Source: Paenibacillus sp. PastM-3
Lineage (GTDB): Bacteria > Bacillota > Bacilli > Paenibacillales > Paenibacillaceae
Assembly: GCF_029893965.1 (NCBI RefSeq)
Contig: NZ_JARXXP010000012.1
Span: 62,001-126,000, forward strand
Length of the DNA stretch: 64,000 nt
Reading direction: 5' to 3'
The stretch's first letter is position 1. The number at the start of each line of letters is the position of its first letter. The notes below the pieces were generated by a model that was not told where the DNA came from, searched no databases, and saw nothing but the letters and a program-made list of their open reading frames with translations. This document shows positions 53,954-62,426 of this stretch, in pieces. The position numbers were made by a program, and so were the translations under genes.

Positions 53954-54208
53954 ATGAGGCCAATTATTGAATTTTGTGCCAGTAATATCGGGCACGGCAC
54001 AGGTCCGCTTATGAACAAGCTGGAACAGAATCCCGAATATGACGTTGTTGAATACGGCTGTCTGAATAACTGCGGAGAATGCTATCTCAGACCGTTCGCC
54101 ATGGTTGACGGTGAGATCATTGAAGCCGATTCCCCGGAGGAGCTGGAGCAGGCCATTGAGGCTGCCATCAAGGAACAGGAGGCCTGGGACAGCCTCGAAA
54201 TCGACTAA
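53954..54208 (+). CDS. yuzB: YuzB family protein
   Basis: An 84-residue protein of the DUF1450 family. The conserved Cys residues are in FCASNIGHG and YGCLNNCGECYLRPFA, likely a metal or Fe-S site. AAGGAGAAC precedes the ATG. It is divergent from yutI and converges with yutJ. Confidence 0.92.
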   Translation: MRPIIEFCASNIGHGTGPLMNKLEQNPEYDVVEYGCLNNCGECYLRPFAMVDGEIIEADSPEELEQAIEAAIKEQEAWDSLEID

Positions 54209-54225
54209 GCGGCCTGGCAGTCAGC

Positions 54226-55287
54226 TTAGCCGAAGTGCCGCTTGGACATCCAGAGCACACCGCTCTTGAGCAGGCGGGGAACCCGTCCCATTACAGAGCG
54301 GCGGCCCATCAGGCCGAACCCGGCATTCTTGCCCAGCGAGCCCAGTGTTCCCTTCAGCTTAATGGCTTGCAGTCTGGGGGTATCCCCCCGCCAGAGTGAA
54401 CGGAGCACGTCTGCCACCTGTTCTCCCTGCGCGCCTGCAGCCTGTGCGCTCGGTGCAAATGGCAGGCTGGCGCAGTCACCGATCACGTATACCTCAGGAT
54501 AATCAGCCAGGTTGGAGTACGGGCCGACAATAAGCCGTCCGCTGCGGTCTTTAGGCAGCTCCAGCTGCTGCACCACCTTGACCGGCTGGATGCCTGCAGT
54601 CCATACCGTTACATCCGCTGCAATCGCCTGGGTGCCGTTAAAGACGGCATCCTTTTCGACGTGGGACACCGAGATCTGCCCCAGCGTCTTAACCTGGTGC
54701 TCGCTGAACCATTCCTCTACATACCGGGACAGCTTGGCCGGAAAAGCGGACAGAACACGCTCCCCGCGGTCCAGAATGCTGATGTTCAGATCCGGACGGC
54801 TCTCGCGTAGCTCTGCAGCGATTTCAACCCCGCTCAGTCCTCCGCCCACGATACTGACTGTTCCGTAAGGCTTGATATCATTCAGGCGGCGGTAGGTTTC
54901 ACGGGTGGCGGAGAAGCTCTGGATGCTGCAGGTATACTCCTCTGCTCCCGGGATACCATGGTAATTATCCGTGCACCCGAGGGCAATTGCCAGAATATCA
55001 TAGGGAAGCGGCTCTCCTGATTCCAGGAAGACCAGCCGGTTGTCCAGATCAATCGAGCTGACCTCCCCGTAGCGTACAGTCAGGCGCGGATGAACCGGGA
55101 ATTGGACTCGCAGATGATAGTCGTTCACAGTACCTGCGGCAAGCGCATAATATTCGGTCTTGATTCCCTGATAAGGCATCCGGTCAATCAAAACAATCTC
55201 CACATCGTGGGGCAGATGGTGGCCCAGCAATTCCTGGATCAGGGCAAGGCCGCCGTAGCCGCCGCCAAGGACAAGTAGTGTTCTCAT
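54226..55287 (-). CDS. yutJ: NADH dehydrogenase-like FAD oxidoreductase (YutJ)
   Basis: A 353-residue flavoprotein of the type II NADH dehydrogenase group. The FAD Rossmann motif is LVLGGGYGGLALIQEL and the NAD motif is VSIVGGGLSGVEIAAEL; DVTVWTAGIQPVKVV and VYVIGDCASLP are the other dinucleotide motifs. It probably passes electrons to menaquinone. AAAGGAAGA precedes the ATG. It is shorter than YumB at 62427 and lacks a clear membrane-binding C terminus. Confidence 0.88.
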   Translation of the reverse strand: MRTLLVLGGGYGGLALIQELLGHHLPHDVEIVLIDRMPYQGIKTEYYALAAGTVNDYHLRVQFPVHPRLTVRYGEVSSIDLDNRLVFLESGEPLPYDILAIALGCTDNYHGIPGAEEYTCSIQSFSATRETYRRLNDIKPYGTVSIVGGGLSGVEIAAELRESRPDLNISILDRGERVLSAFPAKLSRYVEEWFSEHQVKTLGQISVSHVEKDAVFNGTQAIAADVTVWTAGIQPVKVVQQLELPKDRSGRLIVGPYSNLADYPEVYVIGDCASLPFAPSAQAAGAQGEQVADVLRSLWRGDTPRLQAIKLKGTLGSLGKNAGFGLMGRRSVMGRVPRLLKSGVLWMSKRHFG

Positions 55288-55316
55288 GGGACCAGTCTTC
55301 CTTTCACATATGGCTA

Positions 55317-56423
55317 CTATTCGTACACTTTAATTTCGTTGTAGAAGGTATCCCGTTCAACCGGAATACGGCCCGCGCCTTTGACCAGCCAGATCAGCTC
55401 TTCACGGGTCATACCCTCCGGCGTCAATGCTCCGGCGGCGTGGCTGATCCGCTCCTTCAGGATCGTTCCGTGCACATCGGATGCGCCGAAGCTCATGGCA
55501 ACCTGGGTCAGCTGCACACCTATATTAATGAAGTAAGCCTTGATATGGTCAAAATTATCGAGCATCAGCCGGCTGACTGCAATGGTCTTGAGATCCTCGT
55601 AAGCAGAGTTGCGGCGCATAATACCGGCATTGCGGTTCTTCGGCTGCATGGACAGCGGAATGAACACCATGAAGCCGTTCGTTTCGTCCTGCAGCTCGCG
55701 GATCTGCAGCATATGGCGGATGCGGTCCTCCCGGGATTCAATCGAGCCGTACAGCATCGTAGTGTGTGTTCTCATGCCCATTTTGTGGGCGGTCCGGTGA
55801 ACCTCCAGATATTCTTCAACATTCGCTTTATCGACCCGCATTTTTTTGCGGTATTGGTCAGACAGGATTTCCGCTCCCCCGCCGGTCAGCGACTTTAGCC
55901 CTGCCGCGCGCAGCTGTTCCAGCACCTCGCGGATGCTGAGTCCGCTGATGCGGGTGAAGAAATCAATCTCTGCTGCTGTATAAGCCTTGAGCGTTACCTC
56001 AGGGAACCGTTCGTTCAGCGCTTTGAGTGAATCAACGTAATACTGGAAGGGCACCTTATCATTATGGCCGCCGACAATGTGGAATTCGCGGACGCCCGGA
56101 TGAATATGCTGTTCGACATATTGCACCATTTCCGGACCGGACAGGGTGTAGGCCCCTTCTTCGCCGTCGTCTTTGCGGAAATTGCAGAATGCGCAACGGG
56201 ATTCGCAGACATTGGTGAAATACAGGCTCATATTTTCGATAAAATAAACCTTTTTCCCGTTTTTACGCAGATTAACCTCATTGGCGAGTTGACCGATCGT
56301 GAGCAAATCATCGCTTTCATATAAATAAACGCCATCTTCCAGATTTAACCGTTCTCCGCCGCGAACCTTCTCAATAATATGCGCCATTCTGGCATCGGTG
56401 TGTGGGGTTATAAGTGTAGACAT
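55317..56423 (-). CDS. mqnE: Aminofutalosine synthase
   Basis: A 368-residue radical SAM enzyme that joins SAM's adenosyl group to 3-(1-carboxyvinyl)oxybenzoate to make 6-amino-6-deoxyfutalosine, an early step of menaquinone synthesis by the futalosine route. The cluster motif CESRCAFCNF follows NMSLYFTNV, and GGHNDKVPFQYYV, LTGGGAEILSD and FIPLSMQPKNR are MqnE-like. CAGGAGGA precedes the ATG. Its presence indicates that this organism uses the futalosine rather than the classical MenFDHCEB route. Confidence 0.95.
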   Translation of the reverse strand: MSTLITPHTDARMAHIIEKVRGGERLNLEDGVYLYESDDLLTIGQLANEVNLRKNGKKVYFIENMSLYFTNVCESRCAFCNFRKDDGEEGAYTLSGPEMVQYVEQHIHPGVREFHIVGGHNDKVPFQYYVDSLKALNERFPEVTLKAYTAAEIDFFTRISGLSIREVLEQLRAAGLKSLTGGGAEILSDQYRKKMRVDKANVEEYLEVHRTAHKMGMRTHTTMLYGSIESREDRIRHMLQIRELQDETNGFMVFIPLSMQPKNRNAGIMRRNSAYEDLKTIAVSRLMLDNFDHIKAYFINIGVQLTQVAMSFGASDVHGTILKERISHAAGALTPEGMTREELIWLVKGAGRIPVERDTFYNEIKVYE

Positions 56424-56690
56424 ATGAATTCCTCCTGAAGGTTAGACTTTCTGAACCGGCGGTTCATGAACATAAATAAAGAGGCAACCAGCCTCCGTGA
56501 CAAATTTCCGAATTTTACAGATCATCGCTTAACCTATTATAAACCTCTCTCCAAAGGTGAGCAACCGCGGCGGCAGCAGTATAGTTATGACTTGAGCGAA
56601 GGGGCGGAGTGGAGTATACTGAATTTTATATAGAGTATAACTTTTAGCCGGAAGGCTTGTGACATCATATATCTTTTAGGAGGCTAGACC

Positions 56691-57050
56691 ATGATCACAA
56701 TCAGTGAAACAGCTGCAGGGCAGCTGAAGGTAATGCTGGCAGAACAGGAAGTACCGAATATGTTTCTCCGTCTTGGCGTAACAGCTGGCGGCTGCAGCGG
56801 ATTTTCTTACGCAATGGGCTTTGACGATAACGAGACCGAGCAGGATGTCTACATGGATGTTGAAGGGCTCAAGGTAGTAGTCAGCAAGGACGATATCCGT
56901 TATCTGAACGGACTCGAGATCGATTTCGAAGAATCCGGCATGACGGGCGGGTTCACGATTCATAATCCGAACGCGAGTGTTACCTGCGGCTGCGGTTCAT
57001 CGTTCCGTACGAAGGAAGAAGCGGGGAATCCGAGCGCGGAGCCTTGCTAA
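56691..57050 (+). CDS. yutM: A-type Fe-S cluster assembly protein (YutM)
   Basis: A 119-residue IscA/SufA-type carrier with the three cluster-binding Cys residues in TAGGCSGFSY and VTCGCGSSF. The fold runs from MITISETAAGQLKVML. A short extra tail (KEEAGNPSAEPC) ends in Cys. TTAGGAGGC precedes the ATG. It neighbours the other yut genes. Confidence 0.92.
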   Translation: MITISETAAGQLKVMLAEQEVPNMFLRLGVTAGGCSGFSYAMGFDDNETEQDVYMDVEGLKVVVSKDDIRYLNGLEIDFEESGMTGGFTIHNPNASVTCGCGSSFRTKEEAGNPSAEPC

Positions 57051-57097
57051 GCAAGGTATAAGAAGCCGAATAGCTTTAACACAATAATCTACAATCA

Positions 57098-57148
57098 GAA
57101 CCTCTTGGAATGTGTACATTGCAGAATACACTTTCAGGAGGTTTTTTA
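57098..57148 (+). terminator. Terminator of yutM
   Basis: AACCTCTTG and CAGGAGGTT pair around a 27-base loop that also folds, followed by six T. Confidence 0.8.
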
Positions 57149-57169
57149 TTTTAAGGAGGAGATATAACG

Positions 57170-57775
57170 ATGAGAATGCTGCCCTATGAACGGCCGACTG
57201 AGCACTATGATGAACGGATTATTGAATTGGATGAGCAAATATGTTCGTTGATCCGGCAGCGGAAGGAAGCTTCAGACAATAATCCAGGTTTTCCGCCGTT
57301 TGAGCGGATTGCTGAGTGGGCCAGACGTTATGGACTCCACGATGCGTTTCTGAAATCCTTGTTTGGCACTATGCTGAACGAGGAGCATTTCCGGCCTATG
57401 GTTGAACCTTTAGATTTCAGAAAACATATTCCCGTCCTGAGGTCAGTGGAGCAGAGGGAGCGTTTCTACACGCTGACTTCTATCCGTCAATACAGTAATG
57501 CCAGTGTAATTATCCTTAATATAGACTGGGAGGCCCCGGAGCAGACATTCGAGCGTCATGAGATCAGACAGCATTACAGCTACGAGCTGTTTATAGCGGA
57601 GGGGTATGACTGCCGGATGATGAACGGCGGTAGCAGATCGGATCACGCCTCCTACAGATTTGTGGTGTCACCGCCGTTGCCTGATGATCTGTCAGGAGTA
57701 GTATTCAGGTTTCAAGAAAGCAGTGGCCCGTTTGATAAAATGGAGGCGGGTGAAGAGGTTGTTTTTAAGATATAA
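57170..57775 (+). CDS. Hypothetical protein, 201 residues
   Basis: The N-terminal 35 residues (HYDERIIELDEQICSLIRQR followed by KEAS) look like the first helix of a chorismate-mutase-type fold, but the rest does not continue this. A beta-rich C-terminal half (ERFYTLTSIRQYSNASVIIL, YRFVVSPPLPDDL) follows. AAGGAGGAG lies 8 bases before the ATG. I recognise no family. Confidence 0.75.
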   Translation: MRMLPYERPTEHYDERIIELDEQICSLIRQRKEASDNNPGFPPFERIAEWARRYGLHDAFLKSLFGTMLNEEHFRPMVEPLDFRKHIPVLRSVEQRERFYTLTSIRQYSNASVIILNIDWEAPEQTFERHEIRQHYSYELFIAEGYDCRMMNGGSRSDHASYRFVVSPPLPDDLSGVVFRFQESSGPFDKMEAGEEVVFKI

Positions 57776-57836
57776 GCAAGGCTGAGGATTGCCGGTCTGC
57801 GGTTTCCTTGTGCGGCAAAAAGCTGGCTGCAGATTT

Positions 57837-58023
57837 TAACGGACCGTAGCGGTCTTAATTTCCTGACCATAAGGTATTACACCGGGCTAACGGACCGTAT
57901 TGCTTTTACTACCGGAAAATGACGCTTATCGGGACCTGTTCTATGTAAATAAAGGCGCTGCAGTCCGTTAGCCTGGCAAAATAGCCATTTTGGCGGAAAT
58001 AGGATCATCTGGGTCCGTTAGCC
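57837..58023. repeat. Dispersed GTCCGTTAG-type intergenic repeats, second cluster
   Basis: TAACGGACCGTA (57837), GCTAACGGACCGTAT (57886), CAGTCCGTTAGCC (57961) and GGGTCCGTTAGCC (58011) are inverted and direct copies of one motif, spaced 50-75 bases, in the gap between two hypothetical genes. The same family lies at 15389-15576. Confidence 0.75.
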
Positions 58024-58071
58024 GAAATCCGGCGGTTATGCAGCTACTGTACAACTCAGGGAGATGATGAG

Positions 58072-58521
58072 ATGCTGACATTCAGGTACTTTAAGCGAAG
58101 CAAGGCCCGTAAGGAGCTGATGGAGCTGCAGAGAGATTTGCTTTTTTATGAGCCTCTCTATCTAGCGGTACATCCATTCCATGAATGGTTCAAAGAAAAA
58201 TGGGAGCTGTTGCGTGCCAGGAGTAAAATGAAGCTGGAAACTGATTTTGACCTCTACAGAGAAGTGATATTGCATATCCCGCTGCATTTGAAGGTGTTTA
58301 AGCAGGTTATTAGGGATTACGGGGATAAGGCAGACACCAGTTATTTTGAAGAAACAATCGAATATATAGAACATTTGCTGGATACAGGCGATGAAAAACA
58401 TCATTTTATGATTTTATTTGATCAAATGCAGATATTTGAGCGGGCGGAGTTTTATTTATATTTGAAAAAAAGGGAAGCAGAGCTGCAAACCCTATTGGGC
58501 ATTAAAGGGGATGAAAACTAA
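58072..58521 (+). CDS. Hypothetical helical protein, 149 residues
   Basis: A charged, helix-rich protein (RYFKRSKARKELMELQRDLL, YSYFEETIEY-like segments, ERAEFYLYLKKREAELQ). It is more A/T-rich than its neighbours, which hints at a different origin. GGGAGATGATGAG precedes the ATG. No family recognised. Confidence 0.65.
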   Translation: MLTFRYFKRSKARKELMELQRDLLFYEPLYLAVHPFHEWFKEKWELLRARSKMKLETDFDLYREVILHIPLHLKVFKQVIRDYGDKADTSYFEETIEYIEHLLDTGDEKHHFMILFDQMQIFERAEFYLYLKKREAELQTLLGIKGDEN

Positions 58522-58537
58522 TGATTATTTAGGGGCG

Positions 58538-59215
58538 TCAGCGCTCGTAATCGTTCTTTACCAGTTCATCCATAACACGGCTGGTGCGGGTAGCGGTTAG
58601 GCCCGTGCTTAGAGCGGTACCGTGTCCAAGAAGCTTGTCGGTAATGGACTGGATCAGCGGCTCCCAGGCTGGAGGCATGTCCATCCGCATCCTTGACCGG
58701 GCCGAGCAGGAAATCCAGCAAATCTAGGGCATGGCTGCCCAGGTCCATAAACAGGCCGCCGCCTGAAATGGCTGGATTTAACCGCCAGTAATGCCCGTCT
58801 ACAGCTTTGAGCGGTTTGGTCATATGCAGAGTGCGGACAAACCGGGGTTCGCCGATTGCACCCGAATTCAGCCACTCCTTAACCTTGCGAAAACGCGGTA
58901 GTCCTCTACGGTAATAAGCCACATACAGCGGAACACCGGCCTTCTCGCAGGCAGCCAGCATGGTCTCGCACTCTGAAGTGTCAAGACCCATGGCTTCTCG
59001 ACATAGACGGGTTTACCGGCCCTTGCCGCAGCCAGTGTGTATTCCTTATGCGTAGAGGGCGGTGTGGCTATATACACGGCGTCGACGCCGGGATGGGCGA
59101 TCAGCTCAGATGCACTAGAATACCAGCGGGACACGCCGTGCCGCCGTGAATAATCTGCGCATGACAGCAACAAGCTGGGAGCCTTCCGCCTTCTGGAGGC
59201 CCGGCAACTAAGGCT
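58538..59215 (-). pseudogene. Decayed Gfo/Idh/MocA-family oxidoreductase
   Basis: Fragments in three frames together read as one enzyme of this NAD(P)-dependent family. LQKAEGSQLVAVMRR (about 59170-59213) is the N-terminal remnant; after a lesion the frame reads RRHGVSRWYSSASELIAHPG and VYIATPPSTHKEYTLAAARA with the catalytic-site GKPVYVEKP; a one-base loss near 58992 shifts to MGLDTSECETMLAACEKAGV through SHALDLLDFLLGPVKDADGH; then an internal deletion joins the true C terminus PLIQSITDKLLGHGTALSTG to VMDELVKNDYER. The Rossmann GXGXXG is missing. It is not expected to make a working enzyme. Confidence 0.88.
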
Positions 59216-59348
59216 GACCTCCTGATACAGGTAATATAAATAAATAGTATATATAGTAGAAAAAGTTTTTGAGCGGATTAACCAGTCTATCTGCACAAGC
59301 CATCCGCCGGATTTTTCATAGAGTATATAGTGTTCTCTTAGCAGCAGG

Positions 59349-59561
59349 TTAAGCGGGGATAATGAATTTGAAGTTGATCATAAATACAATCAGGGCTGCG
59401 GCAAAAAGGGAAAAAGCAATACAGCCAGCCCCCAGAATCCGGCGGCGGTCGCGGATAAATCTGATGCCGAGTGCACAGACAAGGATAGTAGTACCTGCCA
59501 GAACGACAGACATGCCGACCATTGCGAACCAGTACAATACCTCGAATAATTGAGCCATCAT
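59349..59561 (-). CDS. Small membrane protein, 70 residues
   Basis: Two membrane segments (VLYWFAMVGMSVVLAGTTILV and ILGAGCIAFSLFAAALIVFM) are joined by a basic loop IRFIRDRRR. The start ATG 59559-59561 is followed directly by another ATG and preceded by GAGAGGGGGC. No family is recognised. Confidence 0.6.
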   Translation of the reverse strand: MMAQLFEVLYWFAMVGMSVVLAGTTILVCALGIRFIRDRRRILGAGCIAFSLFAAALIVFMINFKFIIPA

Positions 59562-59591
59562 GAAGCCCCCTCTCACATGGTAATAATACAG

Positions 59592-59789
59592 TTAATTATT
59601 AGGGATTTCCAGTGAAAAGGGCAGTCGGAAGCGGATGAATTTCAGATTTTGATACCAGTGAACTAATACTTGGGGCTTGGCCCGTACTGCGAATGTGTTT
59701 TTATCAAAGAATAGTACATATGCCACGGACATAAGGCCTGCAGCCATATGCCCTTTTTTGCTGTGAGCGGGCTTTACACGGACAATCAT
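59592..59789 (-). CDS. Possible small protein, 65 residues
   Basis: The frame starts MIVRVKPAHSKKGHMAAGLM and ends PFSLEIPNN. AAAAAAGGAGCC lies about 13 bases before the ATG, a rather wide spacing. There is no homologue I know, and it could be chance. Its frame extends upstream over the start of the opposite gene. Confidence 0.35.
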   Translation of the reverse strand: MIVRVKPAHSKKGHMAAGLMSVAYVLFFDKNTFAVRAKPQVLVHWYQNLKFIRFRLPFSLEIPNN

Positions 59790-59856
59790 ACAGGAGGGCG
59801 GCTCCTTTTTTGAGTAATCTATAGGGTAGGCTGGGATTGCGAAAGGAGAGGGGAAA

Positions 59857-60519
59857 ATGGCGGGAAGACAACTGGCCAGCAAGTGGCTGAAAACCGAGGC
59901 GCTGCTCAGCGATTCACGGGTTGCCGGTTACATTCCGAGAACGAAAGGATATAACGCTGCCGGACTGTCAGCTATGCTGAAAGCGTATGGGAATGTTGTA
60001 ATTAAGCCGATTGTAGGCGGCGGGGGGCATGGTGTGATAAAAGTGTTTCGGGACCGCCGGGGCTACGGGTTCACCTACAATCACAGCACCCGGGTATACG
60101 GCGATTTCGGATCGATGAAGCTCGCGCTTGACCGGGTGAAGCTGAGACGGCGCTATATGATCCAGCAGGGGATCTCGCTTGCCCGGATTGCCGGACGTCC
60201 GATCGACTACCGGGTTAAGGTTGTGAAAAACGGCGATCACTGGGAATTCCGATCCATGGTGGGAAGACTGGCGCGCCCGGGTTTGTTTGTCACCAATCTG
60301 TGTAAAGGCGGTACGATGATGAGCTGCCGGCATGGTCTGCGCCTTTCACTTCCAAGAATCAGTACGTCGGCCAAAAAAGCGGAAATGCGCCGGCTGACAC
60401 ATGTCTGCATCGAGCTGCTGGAAAGACATTTTCCGGGCATCGGCGAGCTGGGGTTTGACTATGCAGTTGATCACCGGGGCAAGATCTGGATTCTGGAGGT
60501 AAATACAAGACCGAAGTAA
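59857..60519 (+). CDS. YheC/YheD-like ATP-grasp protein
   Basis: A 220-residue protein of the YheC/YheD family, linked in Bacillus to the endospore coat. The motif MLKAYGNVVIKPIVGGGGHG is the nucleotide-binding start of an ATP-grasp fold; RPIDYRVKVVKNGDHWEF and IGELGFDYAVDHRGKIWILE with EVNTRPK carry the metal-binding Glu/Asn residues of the C-terminal subdomain. It is shorter than the usual family member (about 350-450) and lacks the N-terminal half. GAGAGGGGA precedes the ATG. Confidence 0.85.
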   Translation: MAGRQLASKWLKTEALLSDSRVAGYIPRTKGYNAAGLSAMLKAYGNVVIKPIVGGGGHGVIKVFRDRRGYGFTYNHSTRVYGDFGSMKLALDRVKLRRRYMIQQGISLARIAGRPIDYRVKVVKNGDHWEFRSMVGRLARPGLFVTNLCKGGTMMSCRHGLRLSLPRISTSAKKAEMRRLTHVCIELLERHFPGIGELGFDYAVDHRGKIWILEVNTRPK

Positions 60520-60652
60520 TTAACATTTTTTTTGGGAATTGACGATAATGATAACTATAGGCTAAAATTGCGTTTAGCTATGTTGTTTATGAGGTAATAT
60601 GAGGTGGAAAATTCTAATTTCTGTGAACATTTTGGATTTTTTTTACTAGCTG

Positions 60653-60769
60653 ACCGTGTGGAAATCTCCTGTGCATAACTATTATCCCCATATTCCACTG
60701 TGTAGGAAATGGCTTTATTATCCTTACTAACAAATTATGCACAGGATTTCCACAGTAGCTTGTGGATAT
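60653..60769. promoter_or_regulatory. Cluster of DnaA-box-like sites upstream of sda
   Basis: Within 120 bases lie TGTGCATAA (60670), TTATCCCCA (60682), TTATGCACA (60735) and TGTGGATAT (60761), each 8 of 9 to the DnaA box TTATCCACA or its complement, plus weaker TGTGGAAAT (60653) and TTTCCACAG (60748). In B. subtilis DnaA activates sda, so this arrangement fits. The remainder of 60520-60845 holds no gene. Confidence 0.75.
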
Positions 60770-60845
60770 TAGGAACGCTTGTTCGATTTATGATAGTTTG
60801 CTATGATAGATTCAGATTCAAACAAAGGAAAGGTAGGTGAACGTT

Positions 60846-60989
60846 GTGGTTGAATTGTCGGATGAGATGCTGCTCGACTCTTACCAAAGAGCGATAGAGC
60901 TACAATTGGAGCATGATTTCATCGCTCTGTTGCTCGCTGAAATTCGCAAACGGAACTTACACTCTCCAGTACATGCGGTTCTACACTAG
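60846..60989 (+). CDS. sda: Sda sporulation checkpoint protein
   Basis: A 47-residue protein reading VVELSDEMLLDSYQRAIELQ, then LEHDFIALLLAEIRKRNL. It matches the Sda pattern LSDExLxxSYxxAxExxLxxDFIxLxxxEIxRR. Sda is a helical hairpin that binds the sporulation kinase KinA and blocks its autophosphorylation when replication is unfinished. The GTG start at 60846 follows AAAGGTAGGTG. The gene stands alone between the DnaA-box cluster and a terminator, with yumC converging from the other side. The C-terminal HSPVHAVLH replaces the usual short tail. Confidence 0.9.
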   Translation: MVELSDEMLLDSYQRAIELQLEHDFIALLLAEIRKRNLHSPVHAVLH

Positions 60990-61044
60990 GACACATTGAT
61001 TTATTTTCTGCAGCAGCTGCTTTGACTAACCGCAAGCGGCACAA

Positions 61045-61098
61045 AATAGGGTATCTTTTCAAGTTGAAGTGGAATCAACCTGAAAGGATACCCTTTTA
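61045..61098. terminator. Bidirectional terminator between sda and yumC
   Basis: GGGTATCTTTTCAAGTTGA pairs with TCAACCTGAAAGGATACCC with one bulge, flanked by A and T runs. Confidence 0.85.
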
Positions 61099-61124
61099 TT
61101 TGTTATAAAGATTACGGTTATGTG

Positions 61125-62126
61125 CTAAAGCTTGAGGTTGCTGCTGTGTCCCGGTGAGAGCTTGGCATCCGGATCAAGGTATACCTTGGCATTGTTGACA
61201 GCCGTAGGCGCTTCCCCGAATCCGACCGCGATCAGCTTTAGCTTGCCCGGGTAAGTAGTGATATCGCCGGCAGCGAAGATACCTGGAATATTTGTCTCCA
61301 TGCGCGAGTCTACCACGATGGAATTGCTCTCGATCTTAATGCCCCAATCTGCAATCGGCCCCAGTGAGGATACAAAGCCGAAGTTGACAATTACACTGTC
61401 CACTTCAATTTCCTGTGTCTCCTTGGTTTTGATGTGGGACAGGGTCACTTTGGTGATAAATTCTTCCCCGTGCAGCTCGGTAATCTCCGTAGGGGTAATC
61501 ACATTTACCTTGGAAGCCATCAGCTGCTCCACACTATGCTCATGCGCGCGGAACTTGTCGCGGCGGTGAATCAGCGTAACCTGCTCAGCGATCGGCTCAA
61601 GCATAAGGGCCCAGTCTACAGCGGAGTCTCCGCCGCCGCTGATCAGTACCTTCTTGCCCTGGAAAGCATTCAAATCACTCACAAAGTAATGCAGGTTGGC
61701 TTTCTCGAACCGGTGTGCTTCAGGAAGCTCCAGACGACGTGGTTCAAAGGCGCCAACACCCGCAGTAATAATAACAGCCTTGCTGTGGTATTCCGCCTTG
61801 TCAGTAGTTGTTACGAAGTGGCGCTCGTCCCGCTTCTCAACAGATACAACCTTCTCTTCGAGGCAGATATTGGACTGGAACAGATCCATTTGCCGGGACA
61901 GGTTGTCTACCAGCTCCTGTGCGGTGATTTTCGGGAAACCAGCCACATCATAGATATATTTTTCAGGATAGAGAGCGGCGAGCTGCCCCCCCAGCTGGGG
62001 CATGCTTTCAATAAGGGTTACCGACGCCTGGCGCATACCGCCGTAGAAGGCGGCAAACATGCCAGCAGGACCGCCGCCTATAATTAACAGGTCGCTCATA
62101 GGAACGCCGGATTGCTCTAGTGTCAC
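61125..62126 (-). CDS. yumC: Ferredoxin/flavodoxin-NADP+ reductase (YumC type)
   Basis: A 333-residue flavoprotein of the thioredoxin-reductase-like FNR group. The FAD motif is [16 protein letters not shown], the NADP motif [15 protein letters not shown], and [18 protein letters not shown] ends the fold; the redox CXXC of thioredoxin reductase is absent, which marks the YumC type. It exchanges electrons between NADPH and ferredoxin. GTG 62126 follows GGAGGTG. It is divergent from yumB. Confidence 0.93.
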   Translation of the reverse strand: MTLEQSGVPMSDLLIIGGGPAGMFAAFYGGMRQASVTLIESMPQLGGQLAALYPEKYIYDVAGFPKITAQELVDNLSRQMDLFQSNICLEEKVVSVEKRDERHFVTTTDKAEYHSKAVIITAGVGAFEPRRLELPEAHRFEKANLHYFVSDLNAFQGKKVLISGGGDSAVDWALMLEPIAEQVTLIHRRDKFRAHEHSVEQLMASKVNVITPTEITELHGEEFITKVTLSHIKTKETQEIEVDSVIVNFGFVSSLGPIADWGIKIESNSIVVDSRMETNIPGIFAAGDITTYPGKLKLIAVGFGEAPTAVNNAKVYLDPDAKLSPGHSSNLKL

Positions 62127-62259
62127 GTAATATTACACCTCCGAGTGATAGTTTCAAAATGCCATACTTAACTTACCTACTCATTATAAACATTGTGGGA
62201 CTGCCCTGCAAAGGCTTAAAATGGCCGGATAAGTGTGACTTTTTTTTGTATGATTATAT

Positions 62260-62288
62260 TTGATTAAAACGATACTAAGGTTTACAAT
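62260..62288 (+). promoter_or_regulatory. Candidate promoter of yumB
   Basis: TTGATT (62260-62265) and TACAAT (62283-62288) with a 17-base spacer, about 140 bases before the start codon. Confidence 0.55.
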
Positions 62289-62426
62289 GGATATGGTTAT
62301 TTTAGAAATCCTTTAAGTTTTATTGGAAATTCTCCTGAATTTAAGTGTATAAATTCACAAAAGACACTAAAATATTTTACAAAAAATAACACATAGACAG
62401 ATTCACCTGTTGGAAGGAGCCGGAAC

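Noticed and set aside
60653..60769. Replication origin (oriC)
   Set aside because: The DnaA-box-like cluster is not next to dnaA, dnaN or rpmH, and regulation of sda explains it better.
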